Shown here: piece after piece, positions 48,899-62,421 of the stretch
How positions within the stretch are numbered: position 1 is the first letter of the stretch
How the letters are laid out: every line of letters starts with the position of its first letter
Assembly: GCF_008831285.2 (NCBI RefSeq)
Contig: NC_045143.1
Coordinates: 4,659,503 to 4,723,502, forward strand
Length of the DNA: 64,000 nucleotides
Origin: Nymphaea colorata
Taxonomy: Eukaryota; Streptophyta; Magnoliopsida; Nymphaeales; Nymphaeaceae
Direction of reading: 5' to 3'
Program-made: the position numbers and the translations under genes
The notes under the pieces: model-generated
What the model saw: only the letters and a program-made list of their open reading frames with translations
Database searches by the model: none
What the model was told of the DNA's origin: nothing

Positions 48899-51800
48899 CA
48901 GGAGAAATTTAAAACTTTTACTTTTTTAAACAGTTAAAAGTGATCAACCATTCCTGATATGAGACAAACGGCTTCTTCTTCGTTTTTGAATAACTCAACG
49001 TTACTTTTCAACGAAACGCATGTGCAAAGTTAACGTTTGGTGAAAAAAAATCATGAGACCGCCACAAAAAAGGTCTTCCACACAGAAGCTGGAGAATTCA
49101 TGAAATAATCGTTTCTTGGAAGCTATGGGCATGCTGCTGGTTTTTCTGTCACCATCTTGGCTTTCGATGCTTCTAGATTGGACGAGAAGCGGCAGCCAAA
49201 AAATTCTCTCGTGGACTCTTTGGACTATTAAATAATTCAAACTTTTAAAACGGAGTTTCATAATCAGTGGGGTTGAGGGCCGCTCGGATAAGAGATTCCT
49301 CTGTGTAAGTCCTCATTTCATGCACCCAAGACATTCATAAACCAAAACAGATCAATTTCTCTTCTCAAATTGTTATGCTTTATGAGAACTAAAGCACAAT
49401 GATTTGGAAGGAGAAATTGCTTAGTCCTGCTTTTTGAACGTCTTGTTCAAAAAATATATATTATGTATATATATTTATATATTTTTTATATTTAAAATAT
49501 ATATATTTTTAATTTAATTGGGTCCAGCTTGAACTCGGGTTTTAGGTGTTAGGCCGAGCTTGGGCCTAAGTTTCAAGTGTCGAGCCGACCCGATGCCCGG
49601 GCTTACTTCTCCATAGCACATATTAATCCAGTTACAGTATTTCAGATAAGGATCCAGGTCTAAATTAATATCTAAAAATTTATTGCAATAGGTAAACTGC
49701 TTGACTATCTGCTAACAATTATTGTATGTAGTTTTATTTCGAACTATTTTTTGTAACCGGATATGAGCGCGGTTTTCCTGATGAACTTGAAACCGGCTTC
49801 CACATAGAAAATAAATTAATAGCATGACTATTGAAAAGGATCTGCATGAAAGAAACCAAATAAAAAACAGACTAATCTTAGTAAGGAAAAGAAAAGGAAA
49901 TTCCATAAACTGCGTTCATGAGCTTAACTAATGACCTATATGAAATGTTCAGTCACATTCTCAATCCTTTCAATATTTATTTTCTTAACAATAATAACCT
50001 TTAATGAAAAATCCTGTAAATATACTCATCTATTGACTTATATTCTCGTGATATATTGACAATGATTTTCATCTTCAAGAAAGTCTGGTCCTATGAATAT
50101 TATCTCTAAGTCATAAAGTTTCAAGTCCTTTTGACAATGTCGGATTTGAGAACCTTAAGATTTAAGGACCGTGAATTGAAGATCAGATAGACCTTCCCTC
50201 TCTGATCTTAAATCTGACCTTTAATAAGAAGTAAAATAAGAATCTTAAGTGTGGATCTTAGGCCTGACTAAGATCCTTAGTTTGATGAAACATGGATAAG
50301 GCATGTCACATCATACTTACATCAAACTGTGGATTTCAAATCCGAAGTAATCAAACACCCTGTCGTTTTCAGTACTCAAATTTTGGGTCGAACCTAATGT
50401 CAAGCACTCCACGATGGACAACTGAGGAAAAAAAAAAACAAAAAAAACTCTAGTTAGTCAACATTGTTTGGGCTTAGTGGGCCACTAGATCCCTTCTTTC
50501 CGCGGCACATTATATATATTGCTAGTATTATCATTTCAAAAAGAACAGTAAGGGAAGGAAGTATCAACACCAAACTAAACATAAATGCTTTCAATTATCA
50601 GCCTTGTTGATATACACCTGAATAATTTGGATGCATAAAAACCAGATCAATTCCAGATATCCCAGTGCATGGTGATCAAAAGTCTGACCTAATTAAGTCA
50701 AGCAGATTGCTACCGGGTTATGGAAAGGATAGATTTCAATATCAAAATCTTGATCTCCTAAACTAAAAATGAACGAATAACTTAACGTAAGCTATGTTTT
50801 GAAAGAGTTATAAAATCTCCCAACATCCATTTTGATTTAGATGGTCAATGGTAGGAAGTTATTATACTTCTGGTGGCCCCAAAGCTTGTATTTGAGAATA
50901 TTCCTTGGATCAAACTAAGGGAGCAAGGGCTAGATGTTGTATATGTCCGTTTAATATATAGATGTTCTCGTTGGTAAACTAGAACACATTTAGCATAAAA
51001 TTTTTCACGTATGCTGTTTCATGTATCAATTTTCATGCCGTCAACATATTTTTTCACCTACAAGCATATCTGAAAGAAAATAAAGGCACCATCATGAACA
51101 CTGTAATCGGAGGGTCCAAACTTTTCCTTTCATTTCGACCTAGTTATACAACATAACCTTAGTTTAATTCTTTGATAGCTTCATCAGATCGTCCGTCAAA
51201 TTACGTCAGATTCAGAAAATAGTCCATGATATCTCCAGTCATCACCAACATACTTAATTTTTAAAATTTTAGTAAGCCATGGACAGGCTCGGGCCGCTAG
51301 CCTAGGTCAGGTCACAACGTTGACCTAAGCTAGATCGGTGGCAGTGGCAGAGCCAGAGGGCCGGCAGGGGATCATATTTATGATCTCTAAATATTTTAAT
51401 TTAGCATATATAAAAATTCTAAAAAATACAATCCAACTTCTATCAATATTTTGAAAACATAGTTTGGTTCCTCCAATGAAAAAATTCCAAGCTCTGCCCT
51501 TCTTGACTCCAGGCCCATCCTCATCATGGGGCCGAGGTTAAGTCGACCAGGCGGTGATGGCTCGGTTGCAATACTGATCAGTTTCTGGCTGGCTAGCCTT
51601 CCCACAGCCAGTGGCAAAGCGTCATATAGGCCTGGTGTGTGGCAGTTGCTCACACCAGGTTCTCAATTTTCTTTCATATTAAGATTGTTTAATATTTACT
51701 TTATTATACATGTAATTGTTATGTTAACATTGTTCAATATTTAGTTTGTTATACATGTAATTGCTTCTGTGCCGACAGTTCTACTCGTAATATACAAAGT

Positions 51801-52262
51801 CTATGATCTGATTAGTTTAAACCTATGGGTTAGCCGAACATCATCATGATCATTTGTCTGGCGTTGGAGTTTGCGACAAGGAGACGTGCCACCTAACTCT
51901 GAACTTAGCTTGAAAAATGACGTGATGCAGTCAAATACCTTGTCTCTTCGCTCAATCTTTATTAACATTTGAAGTCGGTCGATTCAACTAATTGAGTCCC
52001 ACGGAATGGTTCAAATCAGCCGATTCAACTAAGCACTGTATCTCAGCTTCGTGGTTGAACCCAGTTTTATGATCAGGACTTTTCGCAAGATACGGTAACA
52101 ACGTGTTAATAAATTTCAGAGCCCTTTTGTGTTCAAGAGAAATCGTGAATTCCTTCTGAAGATCTTCTCTTATAAGGATCTAAAGTTTCATCTTTCCACC
52201 AGAAACCAAGGGAGAGCAGTTTGCGCCGACCACGGGGCGGACCTCCAGATTGCCTTCGGCAC

Positions 52263-52288
52263 GTTGCCAATATTCTCCACGCCGAAGT
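52263..52288 (+). promoter_or_regulatory. Conserved CCAAT-containing block, ENOD93 copy A
   Basis: GTTGCCAATATTCTCCACGC and the next bases CGAAGT are identical upstream of all three ENOD93 genes, about 35-60 bp before the TATA box. Includes a CCAAT core. Confidence 0.5.
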
Positions 52289-52323
52289 TTTGGACTTTGG
52301 GAGCTCGATCTCTCTTCTGCCAT

Positions 52324-52332
52324 CATAAATAG
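52324..52332 (+). promoter_or_regulatory. TATA-like box, ENOD93 copy A
   Basis: CATAAATAG. The other two copies have TATAAATAG at the same place, so this copy has lost one T. The ATG follows about 105 bp downstream. Confidence 0.5.
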
Positions 52333-52433
52333 CCGAGCGCCCTTCTTCTGATCACCACCATAATCTCATGGTCATTACTCACTCGTGAACTACAAGTTCC
52401 CATCTCTCTCTCTCTCTAGCTATCTCTGTATCA

Positions 52434-53359
52434 ATGGCTGTTGATCGGTCTGCAGCTAAACCAGGAAACCCTAGTACCGGCACCATTTCGTGTCCATTGG
52501 AGATGAATACTGGTTTAGGATATTACATGGACCAAAGGGTTGCCCGGGCGAGGCGCTATGCTCATGGTATATTGTCCATGCCAATTCCATGTACCATATA
52601 TGCATCGTTTGATTGATTTATTAACATTTTTCTACAAATTGCTATAATTCCTAGCTGCCTTCGCAGCTAGATCATGAGATGAAAGCTTGCCGAGTGCAGG
52701 CACAACAGTCTCAACAACTAATTCTTCGTTCTGCACCAGCAAAGAATTGGACAAACTAAGTAAATGTTGTTCTGAGAGGAGCTCTGTAGTCCATCGGTTG
52801 CTGATTTTGTTTTCCTATTTTCTCCTGTTTTTGTGATGAAGAGGGAGTGGTCGCGGGAGCTAAAGCAGCTGTCATGGCTACTGCTGCCAGTGCCATCCCT
52901 ACTGTAAGTCTGCCTCTCTCTCTCTCTCTCTCTCTCTCTTACAGAAAATGAAAATTGTTGAAACGGAAGAAGAGGACAAAGTTATGGACGGAAAGTAAGG
53001 TGCCAAGTCCGCCGATAAGTCTTGATGGACGCATGTTCACCTTCGTTTTTCTGACACTCCACCGTCGTAAATTTTTCTGTCTTTCTCCATGCAGTTGGCC
53101 AGCGTAAGAATGTTCCCTTGGGCCAGGCGCAACCTCAACCCCACGGCTCAGGCACTCATCATATCCACTGGTAACTGATCTCTCTCATTCTTATATAATA
53201 TTGCATACGTTAATGAATTTTTATATCTAATTTTCTTTGTATTGACGAGGCGGGATGTTCAATTTGGTTGCAGTGGCAGGAGCGGCATACTTCGTTGTAG
53301 CAGACAAGAAAGTGCTGGCTTCTGCAAGGAAGAACTCCTTTCGAAATGCCCAAGAATGA
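52434..53359 (+). CDS. ENOD93: Early nodulin 93-like protein, copy A
   Basis: Four exons: 52434-52566, 52842-52903, 53095-53170, 53274-53359; 118 residues. The conserved ENOD93 core starts with a basic helix R-V-A-R-A-R-R-Y-A-H-E-G (35-46). It continues with a hydrophobic alanine-rich segment (47-69), then R-M-F-P-W-A-R-R-N-L-N-P-T-A-Q-A, a second hydrophobic segment (86-100), and A-D-K-K-V-L-A-S-A-R-K-N-S-F. ENOD93 was found in nodules but is general in plants and changes with nitrogen status. Published work places it in mitochondria acting at cytochrome c oxidase; the two-helix layout fits a small inner-membrane protein. The N-terminal 34 residues are the only part that varies between the copies. 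The codon for Glu45 is split by intron 1. Poly(A) signal AATAAA at 53512-53517. Confidence 0.9.
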
Positions 53360-54730
53360 GCTCCCGCTGCTTGATCCTGTTTCCTGCCTATGTTAGAGCA
53401 TCAGTAATTTATAAAAGATCGACTTCTTCCTCTTTCCCATTGTAACTTTATTATTATGAATACTAGTCTGGAGTTGGGTAGCGCCTGTCCAGGATTGAAA
53501 TTTATGGAATTAATAAAAGAACTGAATGAAGTTCATTAGATACATGACGTTTTCATTTTCCGATCGACTATTGTTTCTTTAAGTTCATTCATCCCACAAA
53601 CGTGGGCAGTAAATTTATGCGTTTGAAACATCACACCTGTGTTGCAATAAAAAGAGCGAAACCTTTTGCAATAAAAAGAGCGAAACCTTACTTTGAATCT
53701 TACGCTGCCCAGAAAATGGCAGAGATCAAATCCAGTACTCTTCTATAAACCACATCGCTGAAACGCTCGTACATCTCCGGACTAGTATGCTGATTAAGAC
53801 TAAAGGTTTTCCTAATTACCGCAATTATGGCCGCACTCCAAAATTGATGGTGAATATTTAGAAGTTCCCAAAAATATTGCGACGGATTAGAACAGAGTTG
53901 ACGTAATCAAAGTTTCAAAACGACAAATTCAAAGACATTTCTGCATGATCTGAGCAATCATCCTTAATAGGTAAACATTCAACCTACAATATTAGCTCGA
54001 TCTAATAATACATTTCTAGGGATTGAAATTAATGAAGTGACCATATTATGAAGTAGGATTAAAGTTTTCAGGAAGCACACAAAAAAAGCCCATATCGTCA
54101 AAGGCGATCGACATTTGCTCGGCCAGTTTGCTATACGCAATCATGTTCTTAGATGGGACAAACACGATATTGGTAAGTCTGTCCTCGACCTAAACAGACC
54201 CAATCACCGGTCACTGTCATGAACGTCATGACTCATTTCTTTGCCATTCTTCACCAACCTGACCTTGAGTGCAACTTTTGACGATGACAATCTTAAGGAA
54301 CAGATGGATCGAGTTGATCTTGGTCATCGATATGAAACATAAACATATTTGAAAAAAACGCACCATCATAAACACTGTAATCCGAACGCTCAAACTTTTC
54401 TCTTTAATTTCCACCTCATTATACAACATAACCTTAGTTTCTCCTTTAATCTTCGGTATCTTCTTTAGATCGACATTTAAATTATGCATGCAGAAAATAG
54501 TCCGTGAAACTTGGAATCATCACCAACATACTTAAATTTTAAATTTAATAAGCTATAGACAGGTTCAGACTGCTTGCCCAAGGAAAAGCGAGAGACCTCG
54601 CCACCCACTTTGGCCTCGCAGAGTGGGCCGAGTTGTCTGACCTAAATCAGCGACCTTCAATGTTAAGAACTATTTAATGAAGTTACAACCTTGAGGTCTT
54701 ACAGCCTGGTTCAATCTTTCTTAAAGGTGG
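53360..54730. other. Tail after ENOD93 copy A
   Basis: No gene. The stretch 53540-53960 is homologous to 63530-64000, the sequence after copy D. A minus-strand open frame at 54226-54489 has no family resemblance. Confidence 0.6.
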
Positions 54731-55487
54731 TGTAACATTGAAGATTGTGAGTGATCTTCAATGACTTATAAAGATAGTTATTGAATAGATGGTTGTCCTG
54801 ATTTCTAACATTTTTGAGGTTAGAGCCCAAACTGTTAGGGGGCGGGTTGAGATCCATCGAACCAGGGGCCCAAGCCTAGGAGTGAGTTTCTGATTGTTAT
54901 AGTGGTATCAGAGCCGGTTCAATATTCGGACGTGGGGTCTCACATGCATGAACGTGTGTGCCTTAAAGGGGGTGGATTGTAACACTTCAAAAATTTAGTA
55001 TTGTATTGAAGATTGTGAGGGATCTTCAAGGGCATATAAAAGGCGTTAGCCTTTTTGCAACACTTGGATCTAAGGTCCCACATGCGCGGATGCTTGTACT
55101 TTAAGGAGAGTGAACTGTAGCAGTCGAAAAATTTAATCCGGTATTGAAGATTGTGAGTGATCTTCAAAGACTTATAAATGGAGTTATTGAATAGATGGTT
55201 GTCCTAATTTCTAGTAGGTGCAAAATGAGATCCACCGAACCAGGGGCCTGAGCTCAGGCGTGGGTCTCTGATTGTTACTTTGGTATCAAAGCCAGTTCAA
55301 TATTCAGACCTAGGGTCCCACACGCGCACCACACACGCGAATGCATGTGCCTTCAGACGGGTGGATTGTAACACCCAAAAAATTTAGTGTTTCTAACCTT
55401 TTTGAGGTTGGAGCCAAAACTGATAAGAGGCAAGTTGGGATCTGCCGAACTAAGGGCCCTAACCAGGAATGGATCTTGATTGTTACA
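54731..55487 (+). mobile_element. TRIM concatemer: four LTRs and three internal segments
   Basis: Same family as 1868-2325. LTR a 54731-54901; internal 1 with the tRNA-iMet primer site TGGTATCAGAGCC at 54903-54915 and a purine tract; LTR b 54978 to about 55047, cut short; internal 2 without its primer site, about 55048-55115; LTR c 55116-55278; internal 3 with a mutated primer site TGGTATCAAAGCC at 55281-55293; LTR d 55367-55487, lacking the hairpin/TATA part. The internal segments share the wording GGTCCCACA(C/T)GCGC...TGCCTT. Each complete LTR has the GAAGAT..ATCTTC hairpin and a TTATAAA box. Multi-LTR chains of this kind are known for TRIM families and probably arise by recombination between LTRs. 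Confidence 0.82.
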
Positions 55488-56248
55488 GGTGGAGGGGGAG
55501 TACAATTTGGCTCCTCTCTTCTTGAAAACATAGTTTGGCCAATTAAAATTGTTTCCAAGCCCCACCCACCGGTAACAAAAATTCCAAACTCCGCCTCTCT
55601 TGACTTAATGCTCATTTTCATTGCACCGAGGTTGAGTCGGCCCCCCGTGATGGCTCAGTTGCAATACTGCGCTGACCAGGTTCAGGCTGGCTGGCCTTCT
55701 CACAGTCCAAATCATTATATGTATAAGTCTAGATCGATTAGTTTAAACCTATGGGTTAGCAACACGGGGAATACTGTACATCATCTTGATCATTTCTCTA
55801 ACGCTGGAGTCTGCGATAAAGTGACGTGCCACCTAACTCTGAACATGGCATGAAGAATGACGTGATGCAGTCAAATAACTTGGGTCTTCAATCAATCTTT
55901 AGTAACATTTATAGTACGTTTAGCACAACATCGGTCTGCCATTTTAGCTTGCGAATGTCACAGTACTAACCGAGTTCACGGAGTGGTTGAAATCAGCTGG
56001 TTCAACTAAGCACTGGGTCTCAGCTTCCAGATTGAAACCAGTTTTACGATCAGGACTTTTCGCAAGACACGGTAACAACGTGATAATCAACTTCAAAGCC
56101 CTTTTTTTGTTTGAGAAAAAACGTGAACTCCTTGTAAAGGTTTTCTATCGTAAGGGTCTACAGTTGCATCTTTCTACCAGAAACCAAGGGACAGCAGTTT
56201 GCTCCGACCAGGGGGCGGACCCCTAGATTGGCGTCGGTGATCCTCGAT

Positions 56249-56274
56249 GTTGCCAATATTCTCCACGCCGAAGT
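56249..56274 (+). promoter_or_regulatory. Conserved CCAAT-containing block, ENOD93 copy B
   Basis: Same 26-bp block as in copies A and D, at the same distance from the TATA box. Confidence 0.5.
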
Positions 56275-56308
56275 TTTGGACTCGAGCACTCCCATCTCTT
56301 TTCTGCCT

Positions 56309-56318
56309 TTATAAATAG
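56309..56318 (+). promoter_or_regulatory. TATA box, ENOD93 copy B
   Basis: TTATAAATAG, about 105 bp before the ATG at 56421. Confidence 0.65.
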
Positions 56319-56420
56319 CCGAAGGCGCCCTTCTCCTGATCACCACCATATTCCCATCCTCATTGCTCGCTCGTGAACTACAAAGTTCCCATCTTTCTAT
56401 CTCTCCCTATCTTTGCATCA

Positions 56421-57435
<1,015 letters not shown>

Positions 57436-59995
57436 GCTCGCCCTGCTTGATCCTGTTTCCTGCCTATGTTAGAGCATCAGTAGTCTATGAAAGATTAACT
57501 TCTTCGTCTTTCCCATTGTATACTTTATTATTATGAATACGAGACTGTAGTTGGCTAGCGCCTGTCAAGGATTGAAATTGATGGCATTAATAAAAGAACT
57601 GAATGAAGTTCACAAGATACATGACGTTTTCATTTTTCGAGTGGCCTACCTTGTTCTGGTTTTGGAATCAATGCTTGGGTTAGGTAGTAAATGAGTCTAC
57701 CTTGTTCTTCTCAAGCTTGGCCAAATTCTTTGGGGAGTGGACTCTCTCGTTCAGATGTAACAACGTGAATTAGAATAACGACGGGAAAGAAGTCCACCAG
57801 GTTTTTGGTAATCCAGCGACCAACTTGGGCCCTTTGAAAGATTCATATATACATCCAACACGATTATTTTGAAGTGGCCTCAGAAACGACGCCATTCTGC
57901 TTTGACTCCGTAGCCTCTCAAGAACTGCAGATCAAATAATCATGCCATAGTTTAAAACATTTGAAAGTGATCAATCATTCCTGATATGACACCAACGTCA
58001 TCTTCTTCGTTTTTGAATAACTCTAACTTTAACTTTTCACGAAACGCGTGTGCTCTGTAAACGTTTTAGGAAAAAAATCATGAGACCCCCTGAAAAAGGT
58101 CTTCCACACAAAAGTTTCGATAATTCATGTAATAATTATTTCTTGAAAGCTATAGGCATGCTGCTGGTTTTTCTATCACCATCTTGGCTTTTGATGCTTC
58201 TAGATTGGACGAGAAGCGGCAGTCAAAAAATTCTCTCATTGACTCTTTTGACTATTAAATACTCCAAACTTTTGAAACAGTGTTTCATACAATTGGTGGG
58301 GTTGCGAACCGCTAGGATTAAGAAATTGTTGTGTTAGTCCTCATTTCATACATCCAATGCATTCATAAACCAGAACATACCAATTTCGTTTTTCAAATTG
58401 TTGTGCTTTGAATCATATATGATTTAGACACTAATGCACAGCAATTTGGAAGAAAAATCACGTTTATAAACCAGAACAGAGCAATTTCTCTTTTCAAATT
58501 TTTGTGCTTTACTGTCTAAATCATATATATGATTTAGAACTAAAGCACAACAATTTGGAAGGAGAAATTGCTCAATTCTGCTTTGTGAACGTCTTGGATG
58601 ATTGAAATGAAGACTAACATACCAATTTTTTTATCCATTTCCTTGTAAATTAGGTAGATTTTGACTGCCGCTTTCTTTTGGGTGTACAGATAGTTAACAT
58701 GGTCGTTTCCGGGCATGGTGGCGGATTAAAGGCTGTCCATAGAGTGGGAACGAATCATATTATCAGTCGTCCTCAATCGGCCTATAAAAACCGATTTAAT
58801 GCAGCTAGCGTTCAATTAAACAGTGCCACATGTTATCTTTAGTAGCTCTGTCATTATTTTCCATTTTCAAAATTTCCCTATTTTTTCTTTTTGTATAAAT
58901 AAAATATTACTTTGTTTTGCCTATTCAAAATGATTCATTTAATCTATCAATCGCCTGAGGAGCATAATGTAGCTTATTGGCCTTAATATTAGGTTGACGA
59001 TGTATTTTGAGTTTGAATCTTGTAAGTGATACTGTTTTAAACTGCAAGTGATAGCATACGTGCCACTCGAATTGAAAGATGTACCATAGAACCACCCAGA
59101 TCCCAAGTTGAGGGTGGGAGAAGATGGGAAGGGAAGAGTTGGCTTGGCCTCTCATGAACTGCCAGTCTATCTGCTCAATCTTACCTTCCACAAACCCTGT
59201 TAATCATATATATTGAATCCAATAAGATCAACCTTCATGTGACTGCCACATAGCAAAAATTAATCCAGTTATAGTATTCCAGATAAGGATCCAAGTCCAG
59301 GTCTAGATGAAGATATAAAAATTTCTTGCAATAAGAACATTAAACTGCTTTACTATCTGATAACAATTAGTGTAAGTAGGTTTATTTTTAACTATACTTT
59401 GTAACCGGATATGGGCATGGTTTTCCCCATATAGATCCAAGAACTTGAAACAGGCTTCCCCATAGAAAATAAATTAATTGCATGACTACTGAAAGGGTTC
59501 TGCATGAAAGAAACCAATAGAAAACAACCTAATTTTAGTAAGAACATAAAAGAAAATTCCACAAACAATTTCTTCTTATCATGTGCTTAATTAAGTTTGG
59601 GGCTTGGATGCTATATAAATAATTTCAGTTAGTTTATTCCAAGTTGGATAAGAAAAACCCTGATTGGGTGTTGATTCTATGGTTAGTCATAAAATATGCA
59701 TAATATGTGTCTTTCTCTCTTGGACGGACTATGTTCAGATAAGCTATATGGTCACCAAATTTCATAGCATGTCTGTTTATCATTTTAACCAAGATCAGAG
59801 CCATATAGCTGTAATCTACATGATTAATTTCTTTTATAGGTCAACTTGGTGACAATGTTATTCAAGGACCAATAAATTAAAACATTGCAGTAAATAGAAA
59901 AACAGATGATCCAGCAGCTTCTGAATCAGATCTTCGTTTTTCATCTTTCAGTTCTTCAGAATAATGTTGTAACTGGATTTTCAATTTGGTTGCAG

Positions 59996-60088
59996 TGGCG
60001 AGAGCTGCATATATACCTGGTTGTAGCAGACAAGACGGTGCTGGCTTCTGCGAGGAACAACTCCTTTAAGCATGAACAAGAATATTGA
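59996..60088 (+). pseudogene. Lone, frameshifted last exon of an ENOD93 paralogue
   Basis: Preceded by an intact acceptor (GGTTGCAG), it matches ENOD93 exon 4. After G-A-A-Y the sequence has seven bases where the intact copies have three, a net +4 that breaks the frame; it then again resembles the A-D-K-x-V-L-A-S-A-R-x-N-S-F block and ends in a stop. No exons 1-3 exist within the preceding 2 kb. It is more divergent than copies A, B and D (it ends F-K-H-E-Q-E-Y), so it comes from an older duplicate. Confidence 0.8.
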
Positions 60089-60609
60089 GTGTCCCACTGT
60101 GATACAGACCTTGTACCTACCATACACCTTGACGTACCCTACTATATGGGGATCTAATTATATATTTCTCGCACTGTACACTTAATTCATAATATAAATT
60201 GGCCTTTAGCTGCAATCTGTTACATGTATGGATGCTTATGAGATCCCATATAAGAACTTTTTCATCTTTGAAGCATCAAATCCTTCAACCTTTTAGAATT
60301 TCATCTTTGAATTTATTACCTAAAAAACTGCGTTCATGGAGCTTAACTAATCATCTCTATGAAATATTCAGTCACATTCACAATCAATTAAATATTTTAT
60401 TTTATTAGCAATAATAACCATTAATGAAAAACCCAGCATATATACTCATCTATTGGACCATATTCTCGGGATATATTGACAATGATTTCTTCATCAAGAA
60501 ATTAGTGTTTGGTCCTATGAATTGGAATCTCTAAGCCATATGGTTTCAAGTCCTTTGAACTCCAGTCTTCATAAAAGTTTAGACATTCGAGAAAAGGAAT
60601 TAAGGGGCT

Positions 60610-60770
60610 GTTTGACATTCATAACAGTTTGTTACTGTCCAATAATTCTGCCCTAAAACTTAGAGTTGATTCAAGAAACATTATTATATTATAGGGTTTC
60701 ATGAATCTGCCCCAATTCTTGAGCAGTTTCATTGGACAGTAACAATTTGTTTCTAGTTTCAGATGACCTT
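60610..60770. mobile_element. Candidate foldback element
   Basis: The word TTGTTACTGTCCAAT at 60641-60655 is answered by its inverse ATTGGACAGTAACAA about 75 bp on (60730-60746), within a stretch that opens GGGGCTGTTTGAC, a start typical of plant hAT-like MITEs. It is missing from the collinear place in unit 1. Confidence 0.4.
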
Positions 60771-62257
60771 TTAGAGTTCTTATCATATTAACTTAGGGTC
60801 TAATCTAATGCCAAGCAACCCACAATGGACAAGTGAGGAAAGAAAAAGTTTGTTCAGTTAGTCAACATTGTTAATTAGGCATAGTGGGGCCGGGCCACTA
60901 GACCCCTTTTTTCAACGGCACATATTGCCAGTAAAATTTCAAAAGGAACAGAAATTGAAGGGAGTATTCAACCAAAATAAACAGTAATGCTTTCAATTAT
61001 CGGCCTTGTTATTAAAATTGAATAATTGAGTTGCATAGAGATCAGATTTGAGATGGTAAAATATTTAGCAATTCCAGATATCCCAGTGGGCAAACAAAAG
61101 TCAGTGACATCCAACTGTTCTTATTAATTGAAAGTTTTGTTAGTGACCTATGTCAAGCAGATTTCTACAGGTCAGGTTATGGAAAGGACATATTTTAATA
61201 CCAAATTCTTGATATCCTAAACTAAAAATGAAGGAATAACTTAATGTGAACTATGTTTTGAAAGAGTTCTAAAGGGAGTGGGACTGTACTTGCAAGTTGA
61301 AGCACATGGAGATCTCAACACTTGCTACCGATGTAACTTTAAAGGACACAGGAAGACTTTTCCTGATCGGACGGACCCAACGTGAAGCCTAAGCCCAGGC
61401 TCAACTGTAAAATTGAAGGGCTCCAGCAGCCAGAAGGCAGTGGGCGATACTTTGGCTAATAACCACTGCCTATTCAGTAAATACCAGCTAAGTGCTAAAG
61501 TAGAGCACGTTTAGATTAAGACTCACATGTGCTGAAGTTTCACGTTTAAAAAATACAATTTGGTTTCTACCAAAATTTTGAAATTATAATTCTATCTCTC
61601 CAACAAAAAATTTCAAGATTCAGCCAGGTTGACTCAGTGCCCATTTCCATCATGCCGAGCAAACTGTGAGGGCTCAGTTGCTGACCAAGTTCTGGCTGGC
61701 TGGCCCTCCCACAGCCCTATTCTTAATGTATAAAAACTACGATCGATTAGCTTAAACCTGTGGGTTGGCAACAGGGGGAACGCTGAACATCATGATCATT
61801 TTGAGTTTGCGACAAGGTGACCGGCCACCTAACTCTGAACGTAGCTTGAAAAATGACGTGATACAGTCAAATACCATGGGTTTTCGCTCAATCTTTAGAA
61901 ACATTTATAGTACGTTTAGCACAACATTGATCTGCCAGTTTAGCTTGTGAATGTGAAAGTACTCACAGAGTCCACAGAGTGGTTGAAATCCGCTATTCAA
62001 CTCAGCAATGAGTCTCAGATTCCTGGTTGAACACAGTTTTATGATAGAGGACTTTCGCAAGACACTGTAACAACGTGATGATGAACGCTAGGGCCCTCTT
62101 TTTGACCGAGAGAAATCGTGAATTCCTTTCAAAGATTTTCTGTCCTAAGGATCTAAGGTCGCATCTTTCTACTGGAGGGAGAAAGCGGAAACCAAGGACG
62201 AGCAGTTTTGTGCCGACCAGGGGGCGGACCCCCAGATTGTCTTCGGCACTCTTCGAC

Positions 62258-62283
62258 GTTGCCAATATTCTCCACGCCGAAGT
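62258..62283 (+). promoter_or_regulatory. Conserved CCAAT-containing block, ENOD93 copy D
   Basis: Same block as in copies A and B, with one change near its 3' end. Confidence 0.5.
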
Positions 62284-62315
62284 ATTGGACCCTGGCACTC
62301 GATCTCCTTTTGCCA

Positions 62316-62325
62316 TTATAAATAG
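62316..62325 (+). promoter_or_regulatory. TATA box, ENOD93 copy D
   Basis: TTATAAATAG, about 100 bp before the ATG at 62422. Confidence 0.65.
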
Positions 62326-62421
62326 CCAAAGGCGTCCTTCCCCTGATCACCACCATATTCTCACCCTCATTGCTCACTTGTGAACTACAAGTTTCATCTC
62401 CCTCTCTTTATCTCTGTATCA

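Larger units (their letters stand above)
48408..53620 (+). repeat. Segmental duplication unit 1 (carries ENOD93 copy A)
   Basis: Collinear with 57655-63600. Matched landmarks: 48410-48720 with 57657-57930; 48940-49300 with 57955-58300; 49610-49920 with 59240-59570; 49905-50120 with 60320-60560; 50400-50860 with 60800-61270; 51400-53600 with 61540-63600. The last part also matches 55490-57640. Spacers differ by many small changes and by private insertions, whereas the ENOD93 exons are almost identical. Confidence 0.8.

Noticed and set aside
52660-52760. Block in ENOD93 intron 1, well kept in all three copies and preceded by an acceptor-like CAG, as an additional exon
   Set aside because: Joined to exon 1 in the required phase it runs into a TGA within three codons, and known ENOD93 proteins have no insert at this place.
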